Shown here: piece by piece, positions 30,301 through 39,481 of the stretch
How positions within the stretch are numbered: the stretch's first letter is position 1
Layout of the letters: each line of letters begins with the position of its first letter
Assembly (NCBI RefSeq): GCF_963678635.1
Contig: NC_087066.1
Coordinates: 1,829,745-1,893,744, forward strand
Length of the DNA: 64,000 bases
Source: Symsagittifera roscoffensis
Taxonomy: Eukaryota > Xenacoelomorpha > Acoela > Convolutidae
Direction: 5' to 3'
Notes under the pieces: model-generated
Told to the model about the DNA's origin: nothing
Database searches by the model: none
The model's input: only the letters and a program-made list of their open reading frames with translations
Made by a program: the position numbers and the translations under genes

Positions 30301-33300
30301 CCCGGACAATTTTCCTTCTCCGGTTTCGTCTTCTTTCATGAATCTGGACCACTCCCCGGACTCTTGATCTAATCCCAGGTGTTCAATTTCTTCTCTGAAT
30401 GTCACTTTCTGATCCCTGACTTTTGTTTGCTCCAGAATTTTTTCGGGGATTTTCTCAACTAGTGATCGCACAACTTCCTTGCTATCAGTGGTGATTCCTT
30501 TTGAGACGTCAGTATTGTTCACTGTTTTTTCTCTCCGAAGTATGGTTAGTTCCGGTGCCTCCTGACTTTTCCCTTGGATCACGGGTTTGTCATCCGATAG
30601 TTTCTCAAGCAACCTCATTAAGTCTTCATCTATTTGGACCGTTCCCTCCTCTACCTGGGTGAGATCGTGACCTTTTGCCTTGAGTGTTTCCCTCACGATT
30701 TTGGACTTGAGCATTATTCCTACCGGAATCCCTCTGCTTTTCTTCAAGATGGTCTTTTCAAGAGACTCTTTTGGCAATTCGGGATGATCTTCAATCGGTT
30801 TACCTGATTTGTCCAGCCATCTCGTGAGTGGAAGACTGTCGTATGTTTCTTTGTCCATAAAGGAGAAACCATCTTTGATCTCAGGTCTGTCCGCCTCTCT
30901 TTGTTCTTGTCTCTCGTAGAACTCCGTCTTCTTGCTCAAGCTGTCGGCATTTTGATGTTTGTCTCGCGTTCTATGTTCAATTATCATGTTGTATCCGTCC
31001 AAGCGAACTATCCATCTCCCAATGTAGCTCTGGTCCATTGAGTACGTTTTCAGCCAGCTTAATGCTCGGTTATCTACTCGCAGTTTGAAAGGTTCACTGC
31101 CTAGGTACGCTCTGTATTTCTCGACAAAGGTGACCACTGCGAACATCTCTGCTTTCGGTGCTCCGTACTTCATTTCTGTGTCACTTAGGACTTTGCTCCC
31201 GTATGCTATTGGTCTCAAGACTGTCTTCCCATTCCATTCTTGTTCTTGATGGAGAACCCCAGAAATCGCGACTACCGACGCATCTGTGTCCAGCACGTAC
31301 ATCCCCTTCTCAGTCGGCATACCCAGTACTGGTGCCTCACATAGCTCTTTCTTTATTCTCTGGAATGACTCTTCTGCTGCGTTGTTCCACGTGAACTTCT
31401 TGCCCTTGTGTCTCATTAATTGTTGCATCGGGTATACCTTGTCCGCGTAGCCTTTGATGAACTCCCTGTAAAAGTTAGCGAAGCCCAGGAAGCTCATCAA
31501 CTGGTGCTCTGTCTTCGGTGATTTCCAGGTTAGGACTGCTTCCACGGCGTCTGGGTCAGGTCTGATGCCGTGCTTGTCTACCATCCTGCCCAAATATTTT
31601 ATTGAGTCCTTGAGTATTTCACACTTTGATGGTTTGCACTTCAGCCCCGATCTTTTCATGCACGCGAACACCTCATCAAGTCTCTCAATGTGGTCTTCTA
31701 GTGTTGGCGTTGCTATTACCACGTCGTCCACATAGCACATTACCAGGTTGCCGTACTTCTTGGTCACGCCTATCAGCGCGTGTGCCATCAGCCGTTGAAA
31801 CGTGGCTGTGGCATTGCAGAGTCCAAACGGCATCCGTTTCCATTGAAACAGACCTAACTCGCAGGCGAACCCTGTCTTGTCCCTGTCTTGTTTCCTTAAT
31901 GGTACCTGCCAAAAAGCCGAGCCTAAATCAAGAGTCGTAAAAAATTTTGCATCACCTAACTTCGAGAGGCTTTCATCAATTCTAGGTATGGGATAGGCAT
32001 CTTTCACCGTGACGGAGTTCAGGTATCGAAAGTCACAACAGAACCTCAACTGGTCGCCTTTCTTTTTGGCCATCACTACTCCACACGCCCACGGTGACTT
32101 GGATGGTTCTATCATGTCATACTCTAGTAACGTCTCGATTTCTTTTCTACACGCGTCCGATTTGTGCGGGGTCATACGCCTCGCCCCCTCCCTGTGTGGT
32201 ACCGCGTTTTCCTCAAGTTCTATTTCATGCTCCACAAAATTACAACACCCGATATCCGCCTTATGCCTCGAGAAAACTTCTTCGTTCCGCTCTAGTACGT
32301 CTTTGATGGCTTCGAGCTGTTCATCTTTCAGTTTGCCCCTCAAATGTTCAATCTCCGGCAGAAACGGTTTATCTGTCTGCATCTCATCTAGTGTGGGTCG
32401 CTCTGGAAAGTTTGAACAGCTCGACAGCCCATCGTCCGTTTCTGACTTAAGTGATTTAATTAGGCCTGAAGAATATTTAATTTTTTGCAATCGTCTCAAG
32501 ATACAAATTTTATCCCTGTGATTGGGACAATCAACAACTTCATTTTGTTTTAAGTTCTCAATCGTTTCATATCGAGTTTTAACCGGCAAAGCATATCCCA
32601 GTTTCCTCCCTCTCTGTATCGTGATCGGTATGTCAAGGGTATTCAACAAGACACTGACGCAGAGACCACTCTTCGTTATCGAAAATGATCTTCCTAAAAC
32701 AGCAGCACTTTGACTATTAGGGTTTGGAACTATACATACTTGCTTATTGTCACTTAGTTCATTGTAGTTTTTCATCCTCAAGCTCACGATTGCTGCTTCA
32801 TTAGCTTTTAGCCTCACTCTCCTACTCAAGAATACCGGTGCTTTGTTTTCATTTGCCATTATCAAATTTACCGGTTTGATTGCGTACCTCCTATCCGGGT
32901 TCCGTATCCTGAACATTGCATTATTTAGATCAATCGTTACGTCGAAATTCCTGATGAAGTCTCTGCCCAAAATGAATTGGTCAGATTCATCCAGGTTTTC
33001 TACCACGATGAAGCTCATCCACAGGTTACGTTCTCCCAAATTGAGGGCTATTATCGGCGTCCTGCCTAGCACCCGAAGGGCCCCTTTGTTCGCAGCTAAC
33101 AGCCGTATTCTCGAGTCTATCAAATCATCTTTGTTGAAGCCCATTCGCTCCCAAGTCTCAATTGGTATGACACTCAAGACCGCTCCCGTGTCAAGTAACC
33201 CACGTAACTGAGTCTTCTTTCCACTTATGTCCAACACGTGCCCTGTCACGTCTGCTTCCGTCCCGATGTGCATTGCATCTTCTTCAAGCATGGCACAGTG

Positions 33301-36153
33301 TCCGATCGATCTTACTTTCAATTCTTCTTTCCCTACATAGATTTGTCCAATTAGGTCTTCGTCGCATGTTATCATCGTCTTGGTATAGATGTTGATTCCA
33401 TCTATATTTAGCATGACCTCGTGTGGACCGTAAGCTTCAGTGTATCTGTTATCAACACGTACCGACTTGCTGCCCCCTCTCGTGAGTAGTGCCCTGAGCG
33501 CTCTAGAAGTAGTTCGTGGACTTATTCCACTCAAGTAGTCTGCATACACGTCAATGTGCATTAACGTCTGGTCGCTCGGCTCGCTCAAGTTTCTAGTCAC
33601 CTCGTGGCCGCCCACTGTGATTATCGACATTATTCTTGCTCCGATTTTCGATATTCCAAAGGGTTTACCTGTCACCATTTTCACGGTGTTACAATTCCCG
33701 TTCTTTGTTGAGCCCGTTCTAGCCTCTGGTACTACGTTCGTTCCGGTTAATGCTTCGTTAAAATTCTGTCTCTCGATCTCCAACTTTAGTCGTTGCTCTA
33801 TTTCTTTCGCAGCCAGATCTTGTTTCACTTTGGCAATTGCTTCCGTCGCCGCTCTCTCATAATTTATCTCTAGAGAGCTCCCGGCCGCGGACTCTAACGC
33901 ACCGCTAACATGTGTTACAGCTTTCACTGTCTTCGTCGGCAATTCGGTGTTTGGTGCCCCTAAGTTCCTAGATTCGAACTCGTTTTGCCTGTTCCGCTGA
34001 TTCTGCACCGCCGCTAATGCCAACTTATGTTTGGGGTGATTCTGGTCCTTGACCGCTTCCCAGAACAAGGGACAATCCATTCTGAAGTGCCCCTCCTGGT
34101 TACAGAAAAAACATCTGGCGCCTATCTTGATGATTAAGCCATTATAGTACTCGTGTTCCTCCATCTGACTCATGTCCTCCTCATCCGGTGCATGACCTAG
34201 GCTCTTCATGCCTTGTTTGTACGTTGTGCAGTCAGCCACATGATGATCCGCTGACCCGCAGTTCGCGCATGATCTGCGCTTATCCATATCATCTCTAGGT
34301 TTGTACCATGATGACCTCTGGGGTTGGCTTCCCCCTTGCGTGTTCCTGTTTTCAGAATATGAGTACTTCTTAGGTTTCATCAGCATGTATTCTCTTGACT
34401 TCTGTCTCATTTCTTCTGGGGTGGGTGCGCTGTCCTTCGACAACGTGTAGTATGTTGCTAACATTGTCCTTAAGTCATCACTTTTCACCCCATCAATGAA
34501 CTTCGAGGCAATGCTAAAGTTCCGTCTGTTTGTCGACTCCTCTGGGTCACTCCTCCTTCTCAAGCTCTCGAGGTCATCTAGGAACCGATCTATTGACTCG
34601 TCGTCCCTCTGTCTCCTTTTTTCAAATCGCATCATCGCTTGATGACCCTTCATGCCTGAGCCAAATCTGTTCAACAGTATTTCAAAGATTTTGTCCGCGG
34701 TGTCGCGTTCTTCTTCTTTCTTCGCAACCACACACTTTAATGCCGTGCCTTCTAAATTGCTGAGTATGGCTGTGCACGCTTGTCTTTCGTCACTCAAGTT
34801 ATCTTGCTCTAGATGTAGTCTCATCACTTTCACCCAAGTGTCAATGCATCCATCGGAGTCATCTTTGAATTCTTTTGGCTTCTTGAATGTTTTTCTTGAT
34901 TTTCCCTCTCTCCTGTCGCTCGAGTCAGTGTTCCTCGTGGCGAAGGCCTCTAGAGTCCTGTTCATCATCTCCCAAGTGCTGGCCCATGTCATAGCATCCG
35001 GTCCTGAGTTGCTGTTGGCTGTTGAATCTCCCGGACCAGTCGTCGTGTTCGACGTTCCACTCTTCATTATTGTTTTCGCAGCTGTTGGTGCTATGCTTAT
35101 CGCATCCCTGGGTATGGGCAACGGTGTCGATTGCCGTTTGTTTCTTTGTGGTTCTACAAAATCAACTCTGGTGCCTTGCGTACGATCCGCTGCCGGTCTC
35201 TCTTGTGGTGTAGAACCTCTCAAGATTGCATCCAACTTCGCCTGTATTGCACACGAACTCTCTGCTTGACTCTTGCTCATTGTGTCCATTCTCCTTTCCA
35301 GGCTCCCTAATTGGCTGTTAACATCATCATATCGGTTCTTCAACTGTTGCATGTCTGTTTTGATGTTCTTTTCTCGTTCTTCATTGGTGGCCTCTACCTT
35401 GTCTGACATTTCCTTGAGTCTCTCCTCTGTTGCCTTAGCTAGGTTAAAATAACTGTCTAGATACTCGTGCTTGTTGTATCTTATCTCCTTTTTTATCACC
35501 TCTCTGTCTTCTTCACTGTTCTTAAGTCTTTTGTCGATCTGATTTAATTTCGCCAACAAATCGCCCAGCTCAATGGTAGTCTCTTCATGGTCAGCCGTGG
35601 GTTTCTCTTCGGCCATAGCCTCTGCTTTAGCTTGTTCCTCATTCTGGCCGGTTTCTGTCGCTTTCGTGCTCACTGTACCAAATGTTCGTGCTCTTTCTGC
35701 TTTTGGCTCTTCAGTCACGTTTTCTTTCGTTTTTATTCCGAACATTATTCCCAATTTTTCCGTAAAAGATGTCCTCTTTACTTGAGAGTCTTCTTTCACC
35801 GTTTCTTCGGTGTTGCCTATTGCATCTTCCGCGTCATCTATCGGTGAGAACTCTATGGGTTTCTGGTTCGGTTCCTCTGTATTGGGCATTGGAGTTGACT
35901 CTGTCGCCATCTTCCCTGTTTCATCCACACTTTGATCGGGTGTCTCTAGATCAATCTCGATGGTGGGTTCTACTCTCTCCCCTTCCGTGCCCTCTTTCGC
36001 CCTGTTCTCCGCTGTACTCCTTGTGCTGACCATGTTAACTGAAAAGTTCTTCTTTGTTATCTTCGGACCCATTGGTGTTGCTTTGCGTAGCGACGAATTA
36101 TACTTTGCTTCGGTCGATCTTTTTTCAGCTACCGGTACCCTGCTCCGCCTCAT
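27352..36153 (-). CDS. Element A ORF1: Gag-Pol polyprotein with macro-domain-like C-terminus (2933 residues)
   Basis: Domains by residue, estimated from position: coiled coil 195-300; retrotransposon Gag core about 440-585; two CCHC zinc knuckles (CANCGSADHHVADC near 625 and CFFCNQEGHFRMDC near 680); aspartic protease with LLDTGA near 988 and ILGRDF; RT with TLDLGSAF and YVDD near 1475; RNase H with DTDAS near 1626 and DNRALSWL; integrase with an HDQMGH...CLAC zinc site near 2165 and a D, D, E triad (QIDHQ, QSDNGK, GLVERQ) near 2228, 2289 and 2326; then a GPF module. The roughly 550-residue C-terminal extension is not usual for gypsy Pol and ends in a macro-like domain (about 2785-2930). All catalytic motifs of protease, RT and integrase look intact. 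Gag and Pol share one frame. Later ATGs at residues 28 and 41 are alternative starts. Confidence 0.9.
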   Translation of the reverse strand: MRRSRVPVAEKRSTEAKYNSSLRKATPMGPKITKKNFSVNMVSTRSTAENRAKEGTEGERVEPTIEIDLETPDQSVDETGKMATESTPMPNTEEPNQKPIEFSPIDDAEDAIGNTEETVKEDSQVKRTSFTEKLGIMFGIKTKENVTEEPKAERARTFGTVSTKATETGQNEEQAKAEAMAEEKPTADHEETTIELGDLLAKLNQIDKRLKNSEEDREVIKKEIRYNKHEYLDSYFNLAKATEERLKEMSDKVEATNEEREKNIKTDMQQLKNRYDDVNSQLGSLERRMDTMSKSQAESSCAIQAKLDAILRGSTPQERPAADRTQGTRVDFVEPQRNKRQSTPLPIPRDAISIAPTAAKTIMKSGTSNTTTGPGDSTANSNSGPDAMTWASTWEMMNRTLEAFATRNTDSSDRREGKSRKTFKKPKEFKDDSDGCIDTWVKVMRLHLEQDNLSDERQACTAILSNLEGTALKCVVAKKEEERDTADKIFEILLNRFGSGMKGHQAMMRFEKRRQRDDESIDRFLDDLESLRRRSDPEESTNRRNFSIASKFIDGVKSDDLRTMLATYYTLSKDSAPTPEEMRQKSREYMLMKPKKYSYSENRNTQGGSQPQRSSWYKPRDDMDKRRSCANCGSADHHVADCTTYKQGMKSLGHAPDEEDMSQMEEHEYYNGLIIKIGARCFFCNQEGHFRMDCPLFWEAVKDQNHPKHKLALAAVQNQRNRQNEFESRNLGAPNTELPTKTVKAVTHVSGALESAAGSSLEINYERAATEAIAKVKQDLAAKEIEQRLKLEIERQNFNEALTGTNVVPEARTGSTKNGNCNTVKMVTGKPFGISKIGARIMSIITVGGHEVTRNLSEPSDQTLMHIDVYADYLSGISPRTTSRALRALLTRGGSKSVRVDNRYTEAYGPHEVMLNIDGINIYTKTMITCDEDLIGQIYVGKEELKVRSIGHCAMLEEDAMHIGTEADVTGHVLDISGKKTQLRGLLDTGAVLSVIPIETWERMGFNKDDLIDSRIRLLAANKGALRVLGRTPIIALNLGERNLWMSFIVVENLDESDQFILGRDFIRNFDVTIDLNNAMFRIRNPDRRYAIKPVNLIMANENKAPVFLSRRVRLKANEAAIVSLRMKNYNELSDNKQVCIVPNPNSQSAAVLGRSFSITKSGLCVSVLLNTLDIPITIQRGRKLGYALPVKTRYETIENLKQNEVVDCPNHRDKICILRRLQKIKYSSGLIKSLKSETDDGLSSCSNFPERPTLDEMQTDKPFLPEIEHLRGKLKDEQLEAIKDVLERNEEVFSRHKADIGCCNFVEHEIELEENAVPHREGARRMTPHKSDACRKEIETLLEYDMIEPSKSPWACGVVMAKKKGDQLRFCCDFRYLNSVTVKDAYPIPRIDESLSKLGDAKFFTTLDLGSAFWQVPLRKQDRDKTGFACELGLFQWKRMPFGLCNATATFQRLMAHALIGVTKKYGNLVMCYVDDVVIATPTLEDHIERLDEVFACMKRSGLKCKPSKCEILKDSIKYLGRMVDKHGIRPDPDAVEAVLTWKSPKTEHQLMSFLGFANFYREFIKGYADKVYPMQQLMRHKGKKFTWNNAAEESFQRIKKELCEAPVLGMPTEKGMYVLDTDASVVAISGVLHQEQEWNGKTVLRPIAYGSKVLSDTEMKYGAPKAEMFAVVTFVEKYRAYLGSEPFKLRVDNRALSWLKTYSMDQSYIGRWIVRLDGYNMIIEHRTRDKHQNADSLSKKTEFYERQEQREADRPEIKDGFSFMDKETYDSLPLTRWLDKSGKPIEDHPELPKESLEKTILKKSRGIPVGIMLKSKIVRETLKAKGHDLTQVEEGTVQIDEDLMRLLEKLSDDKPVIQGKSQEAPELTILRREKTVNNTDVSKGITTDSKEVVRSLVEKIPEKILEQTKVRDQKVTFREEIEHLGLDQESGEWSRFMKEDETGEGKLSGERKEWDEDSDESSEDQDSLCMILAEEKMRQHDRELQTDPSSGTYNLEMQEVRGGTELEKIAVSRKPLRELSCNSNVRTNLVPEDDMKIMKRIICVKLSDDIHNPGEMNGQIMALKEHVKARYRLSDLIRAQKNDKMTSNLSKWIHSGVKEKGELEEDSYKILSQFYKEKRDLLYHTAEGVVACKRRDEEKILHKHNLIILPQLYQTEVLFRSHDQMGHQGIDKVQQRILHRFDWPGMRKACERWVNACLACLQVKDPRKMKFPLKSVESSEFNEVVQIDHQKICMTESGYNQILVIIDHFTKLAEAVPCQTASAEETCDHLITHWISRYGCPMTFQSDNGKAFVGDLTKELMKRSHIAQAHSTTYHPQTNGLVERQNRTLVNMLRVYCSRYMTDWDKYLPQVVGAYNSTQHSTTGISPFMMLTGRERAMPLTFFYPEYEGKRTSPQAYVKEAIKRQQELNELCRRNTAQAQTRQRKKYDEKILRAKPYEVGQYVWVFQNVIPPKGTKKLLKKWRGPFMITEVHQQGRFYRLSTGRAAHYENLKPHVPSPEDWCLPKDMEGLDYLVVEPACEVNEKGTREKNDGNENLSLDDNEKIEVESDAGSFVEEDWNDPEQNEVPKWMEPDRPTPPETRTGNRKRTGMRYNRYGDDFLIDKIQPEKLSEELLGVGELEAGEEWQVIEDGGHYPQDDYSTPEVETDLEQGEIERRENTNLRILEWMRDVKDEGHEGQSMQQVDVSAAKYMKTAEPLFGWTATDRPLDIPKDNSDPTTSTGTSINIFVRGVGVGLTHTENSMIKKLKEVRETSGLELEEEEPEPTIGRNFKTKFEIPNEYSENIMITDSDFILSNRTSAICITADMSFKSRLEADFKREYQNVEFLFRQRPGLGGMAALPPSVAQVPGKYLCFLVTRVNDRNTIDPEHVILALTRLRDFMIERGILEVSVPVYDPNRGKLSSRELYAILHVVFAETEIVVHLHKKYYLSIA
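27360..27800 (-). other. Macro-domain-like C-terminal region of ORF1
   Basis: The translated segment follows the secondary-structure and residue pattern of the TARG1/OARD1-type macro domain: SDF...TSAICITAD, ADFKREYQNVEF, PGKYLCFLVTR, LALTRLRDFM, VSVPVYDPNRGKL, then VVFAETEIVVHLH. It aligns almost without gaps to the OARD1 end segment. The GAGIA-type loop and the catalytic Asp loop are replaced (YDPNRG in place of GCGLDR), so ADP-ribose hydrolysis is doubtful; binding or a new role is possible. Element B keeps the same substituted loop, which suggests selection on it. Confidence 0.55.
27935..27994 (-). promoter_or_regulatory. Candidate central polypurine tract with flanking hairpins
   Basis: A 40-nt block (27935-27974) contains GTCCGGGGAGT on the transcript strand, the same core as the 3' polypurine tract. 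It is identical in element B (52669-52708) although synonymous sites elsewhere differ widely. It holds a GGGTA/TACCC hairpin (27939-27953) and is followed by a TCGACG/CGTCGA hairpin (27978-27994). It lies about 11.5 kb from one end of the element and 11.2 kb from the other. Confidence 0.6.
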
Positions 36154-36392
36154 TATTTACAATTGTTATTATTTACAATATTATTATCTACAAAAATTCT
36201 ATTCTAAGGTTTAAAAACTCCAAGGAAAAAGAAATTAATAATTCGCTAAAAACAATTTTTCTTGAACTCTTGTAAGCTCTTTCGTGTTAGGTTAGGATAG
36301 GGAACGTGTTGAACGTGTTGTTATACTTGGTGCTTCAACCTAACCTCCTACTTTTGTAGTACCCCCTTCCTAATGCTGTTCCAAGACTTTCT

Positions 36393-37092
36393 CTTTACCG
36401 TCCCAAGACCGTTCAGCGTTGTCCCAGTACTTCTCGTTGGTACCTTTAGACCAGCGTCCCAAGACCAATGGCCCAAGGCTAACGTCCCAAGACCAACGTC
36501 CCAAGACTAACGTCCCAAGACCAATGTCCCAAGACTAACGTCCCAAGACCAATGGCCCAAGACTAATGTCCCAAGACTAACGTCCCAAGACCAATGTCCC
36601 AAGACTAACGTCCCAAGACCAATGGCCCAAGACTAATGTCCCAAGACCAATGGCCCAAGACCAACGTCCCAAGACTAATGGCCCAAGACCAACGTCCCAA
36701 GACTAACGTCCCAAGACTAATGGCCCAAGACCAACGTCCCAAGACTAACGTCCCAAGACCAATGGCCCAAGACCAATGTCCCAAGACTAACGTCCCAAGA
36801 CCAATGGCCCAAGACTAATGTCCCAAGACTAACGTCCCAAGACCAATGTCCCAAGACTAACGTCCCAAGACCAATGTCCCAAGACCAATGTCCCAAGACC
36901 AATGTCCCAAGACCAATGGCCCAAGACTAGTGTCCCCAGACTAACGTCCCAAGACCAATGTCCCAAGACCGCTTCGTACCAAGACTGCTCTGGTCCAAGA
37001 CTGCCCCAAAGTTGCACTGTCCCAAGACTGTGTTGCTCCAAGACTGTCCCCAGACTGCAATGTCCCTAGACTAGTTCGGTACTGTCCCAAGA
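36393..37092 (-). repeat. 14-bp minisatellite in the element A leader
   Basis: Dozens of units of gtcccaagaccaac with variants at two or three positions (accaat, actaac, and ggcccaag for gtcccaag). The core array runs from about 36450 to 36975 and decays at both ends. Open frames inside are by-products of the period. The variants alternate irregularly, suggesting expansion by slippage or unequal exchange. Confidence 0.9.
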
Positions 37093-38567
37093 CTCGTTAC
37101 TGAGTGTCTGGATATAGGATTTCTTTCTTCTTCGTTGTAGGGACTCCTTGGTTGTCTGTACCTTGTACCACCACTCAAGCTCTAGTGAAAATTTTCCCAA
37201 AAACCCTCTCTTGGTTGCCAAATCTGGCCCCCCTTTTTTTTAGTTACCTCTTTTTGAATGTTCCCAGCAATTGGGAGCCACAACTTGTGTGCAGGTATCT
37301 TGTGATCACCTGTTTGTATTAAAAACCAATCGCAAATCTTCCCCAAAACGCAACAATGTCTATAGAAAAAATAAAATTCTGTACCGAAAAAATAACAAAA
37401 CAGAGTAATCGACCCACCTAAAATTCAAAGGAGACAAATGTCAACCTTCTTTCAAAAAAAATGTCTGGTACCTAATTGCCACGCGTTTTCCTCCCCCCAC
37501 TAGTCGTCTTATGAGGTGTCACGAAAACTGTCTATATCCGTTCCCCCCTACCGATCCAACCAGCGTACCAATCTTAACTCGAGATAAGTTTTGGATGTCC
37601 ACCTATTGTTACCACGCGTGTTGATGGCTAATGTAACTAAATCAACGTTGTCGATTAACTAGTTACTCTAATTCCCCCTTTTTTACAATTTACAACCGCC
37701 AACCTCTAACCTAACCAGCCCCCCTGCTAACCTCCCCCCTGTTTAGCCCCCCTCTTAAGCCGAAAAATCCCTTAAGCGCCGGGTGCTAAACCTCTCTTGA
37801 GAAAACCGTAGACCTGTTTCCAGGTCTGCTTGAGTAAAAACTGTTTCAAAACAATGGGACTCCGCTTATCCAATTTTACACTTATTTCCTATAACGTAAT
37901 GTGGATTCTAACGATACCCGTTGTCCGACTTGAGAACACCCCTGTGCGTCCTCTTGTAGTGGCCCTGTGCTGGTTGTCTCTGTTCTGCCCTTGACAGCAG
38001 ACCCACTTTCCCACTCGACTGGTCACCTCTTCCAATCAAGTCTCCTGGTGGTCCGTTTCGATCCTTGTGAACCTCTTCCCACTCGACTAGTCACCCTTTC
38101 CAGTCAAGTCTCCTAGTGGTCCGGTTGGGTCGCAATCTATCTAAAAACCCTTAACAACGCCCCCCACTCGGGCACCCTACCAAGGTCACTGGTTTAAATT
38201 GCTAGATTGATCGAAACGATCGGTCTTGTAAAACAGTATGTGTATACTATTCAATTAATACAAAGGTTCGATCCAACTAATTTGGTATCAAAGTCACTGT
38301 CTTTTTTCGTTTTATGGTTTTTGTTCCTATTTGTTTTCTTTTTTGCTCGTGTTTTTGTCCCCCTAGTTGCCCCCCTTTACTCGGTTAGCTAAGCCTCGTT
38401 CGGAGAGCGTACCAGGAAGTTTTCTTGAGTTTTCTTAAAAAGCTATCACGGTACAACCGGATGGTTTACACATTCCCGCTGAACCGTACCACCGGTACTC
38501 TAGAATGGGCATGTAGCCCGGAGCTGTGTCAAGTGGGTTCGACTCCGTAGTCATGATGTCGTAAAAA

Positions 38568-38582
38568 CACCCAGGAGCGCCA
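38568..38582 (-). promoter_or_regulatory. Possible primer-binding site of element A
   Basis: On the transcript strand TGGCGCTCCTGGGTG starts 11 bases after the 5' LTR. It begins TGGCGC, as expected for pairing with a tRNA 3' end GCGCCA. I cannot match the full 15 bases to a specific tRNA, so this is tentative. Confidence 0.3.
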
Positions 38583-38593
38583 TAAAAACACTA

Positions 38594-39481
38594 TGTAACA
38601 GTCGCCTACTTTAGTCACATATGAGGCTTAAGAAAAATAGGCCCTATAACCATTGGCTCAAGAGTCAGGGACACTATCTCTTGTGTTTTTCCGCCTCAAG
38701 AACGGTCGGAGCCAATTCGGTTCGCTTGCGACATGAGACTGGAACCCATTACAGCTTAAAGGCCACTACCAAAATACCCCCCCACTCTAGAAATAAAAAC
38801 GTCCCCATACTTAGGTCTCGAGATACCCAAAATACATGAACGCCGTTAAAAACCGGGTCGGAACAATCCGCTTAGTTACTTTTTATTGGACAGTGGAACT
38901 TTGATCCATTTCAGATGGATCAACCTAAAACTCGCCTTATCTCAACATAACTATCATAAAATACACTCGAGAAATTTAAATTGGAACTTACATATCGACG
39001 CACTTGAATATGAGGAGTAAGTTATAACTGAGCAGCTTGAGAATTAAGTAATATAACTAAATAAGTTTTAAGGCCAATTAGTTTCAATAACAGAAGTAAG
39101 TTTTTGTCTCTAGAATCAAAGTCTCTGAATGAACCCTTTGGACACTCGAGTTGTCCACTCTTCCATTCAGAGTCCACTCCTTTCCATTCGAATAATTGTT
39201 CTGTCTCAAGTCCGTATTCGATTCTCCTGTTTTCAGGACAAGACAGCTCTACTCTCTTGATATTTCGTATCGAGAAATTGCGAATAGCAATTTCCTGCCT
39301 TTTTCTTGAGTAGTTTCCCGCAATTGTTAATTCGGGTGTTCTGATTTCTGACTTTTTCATTTTCAGTTGGTTCGAGAAAATTGAGCATGACATGCTCAAT
39401 TCGAATTTTGCAAAATTAAAATTTCACTCCAAAATTGCGTATTTCTCAAGGTCAAACCCCTAGACATGACCGACTGGCACA
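38594..39481 (-). repeat. Element A 5' LTR
   Basis: A copy of the 16708-17595 LTR at a constant offset of 21886 bases, with no indels seen. The hairpin falls at 38903-38921 and the polyadenylation signal at 38882-38887. It should carry the promoter for the genomic RNA; no TATA box is convincing. Confidence 0.9.

Larger units (their letters stand above)
36154..38593 (-). other. Element A 5' leader
   Basis: A 2.4-kb untranslated region between the 5' LTR and ORF1. It holds a 14-bp minisatellite (36393-37092) and an imperfect 68-base-period duplication at 38011-38124 (CCACTCGACT, TCAAGTCTCCT and GGTGGTCCG shared). It also has several pyrimidine-rich stretches on the plus strand near 37490-37760. 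No coding frame is credible. Packaging and primer-binding signals are expected here. Confidence 0.6.
16708..39481 (-). mobile_element. Element A: intact giant Ty3/gypsy-type LTR retrotransposon (22.8 kb)
   Basis: Two 888-bp direct LTRs (16708-17595 and 38594-39481) flank two uninterrupted minus-strand frames of 2933 and 2947 codons. Order in the sense of transcription: 5' LTR, 2.4-kb leader with a minisatellite, ORF1 Gag-Pol with a macro-like C-terminus, 474-base spacer with a 20-bp tandem repeat, ORF2 with SGNH-like domains, polypurine tract, 3' LTR. The LTRs show no difference in the stretches I compared, which implies a very recent insertion and possibly present activity. Integrase lies after RNase H, as in Ty3/gypsy (Metaviridae). 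The flanks share only TAT, so a normal target duplication is not demonstrated. Typical gypsy elements are 5-10 kb. Confidence 0.9.

Noticed and set aside
36284-36350. TTAGG-like telomeric motif (gttaggttagg and cctaacc)
   Set aside because: Only two units in each direction; far too short for a telomeric tract.
36636-37041. Open frames with repeated QDQWPKTN or LGTLVLGHWSWD peptides
   Set aside because: They are created by the 14-bp minisatellite read in open phases and have no independent coding evidence.
36393-37092. CRISPR array
   Set aside because: The units are 14-bp tandem repeats without spacers, in a eukaryotic retroelement.
38281-38300. TTGGTATCAAAG on the plus strand, similar to an initiator-Met primer-binding site
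   Set aside because: It is on the wrong strand and 300 bases inside the 5' LTR of element A, with no LTR end beside it.
38500-38550. tRNA gene, from a perfect B-box-like GGTTCGACTCC at 38536-38546
   Set aside because: No convincing A box and no cloverleaf pairing around it.
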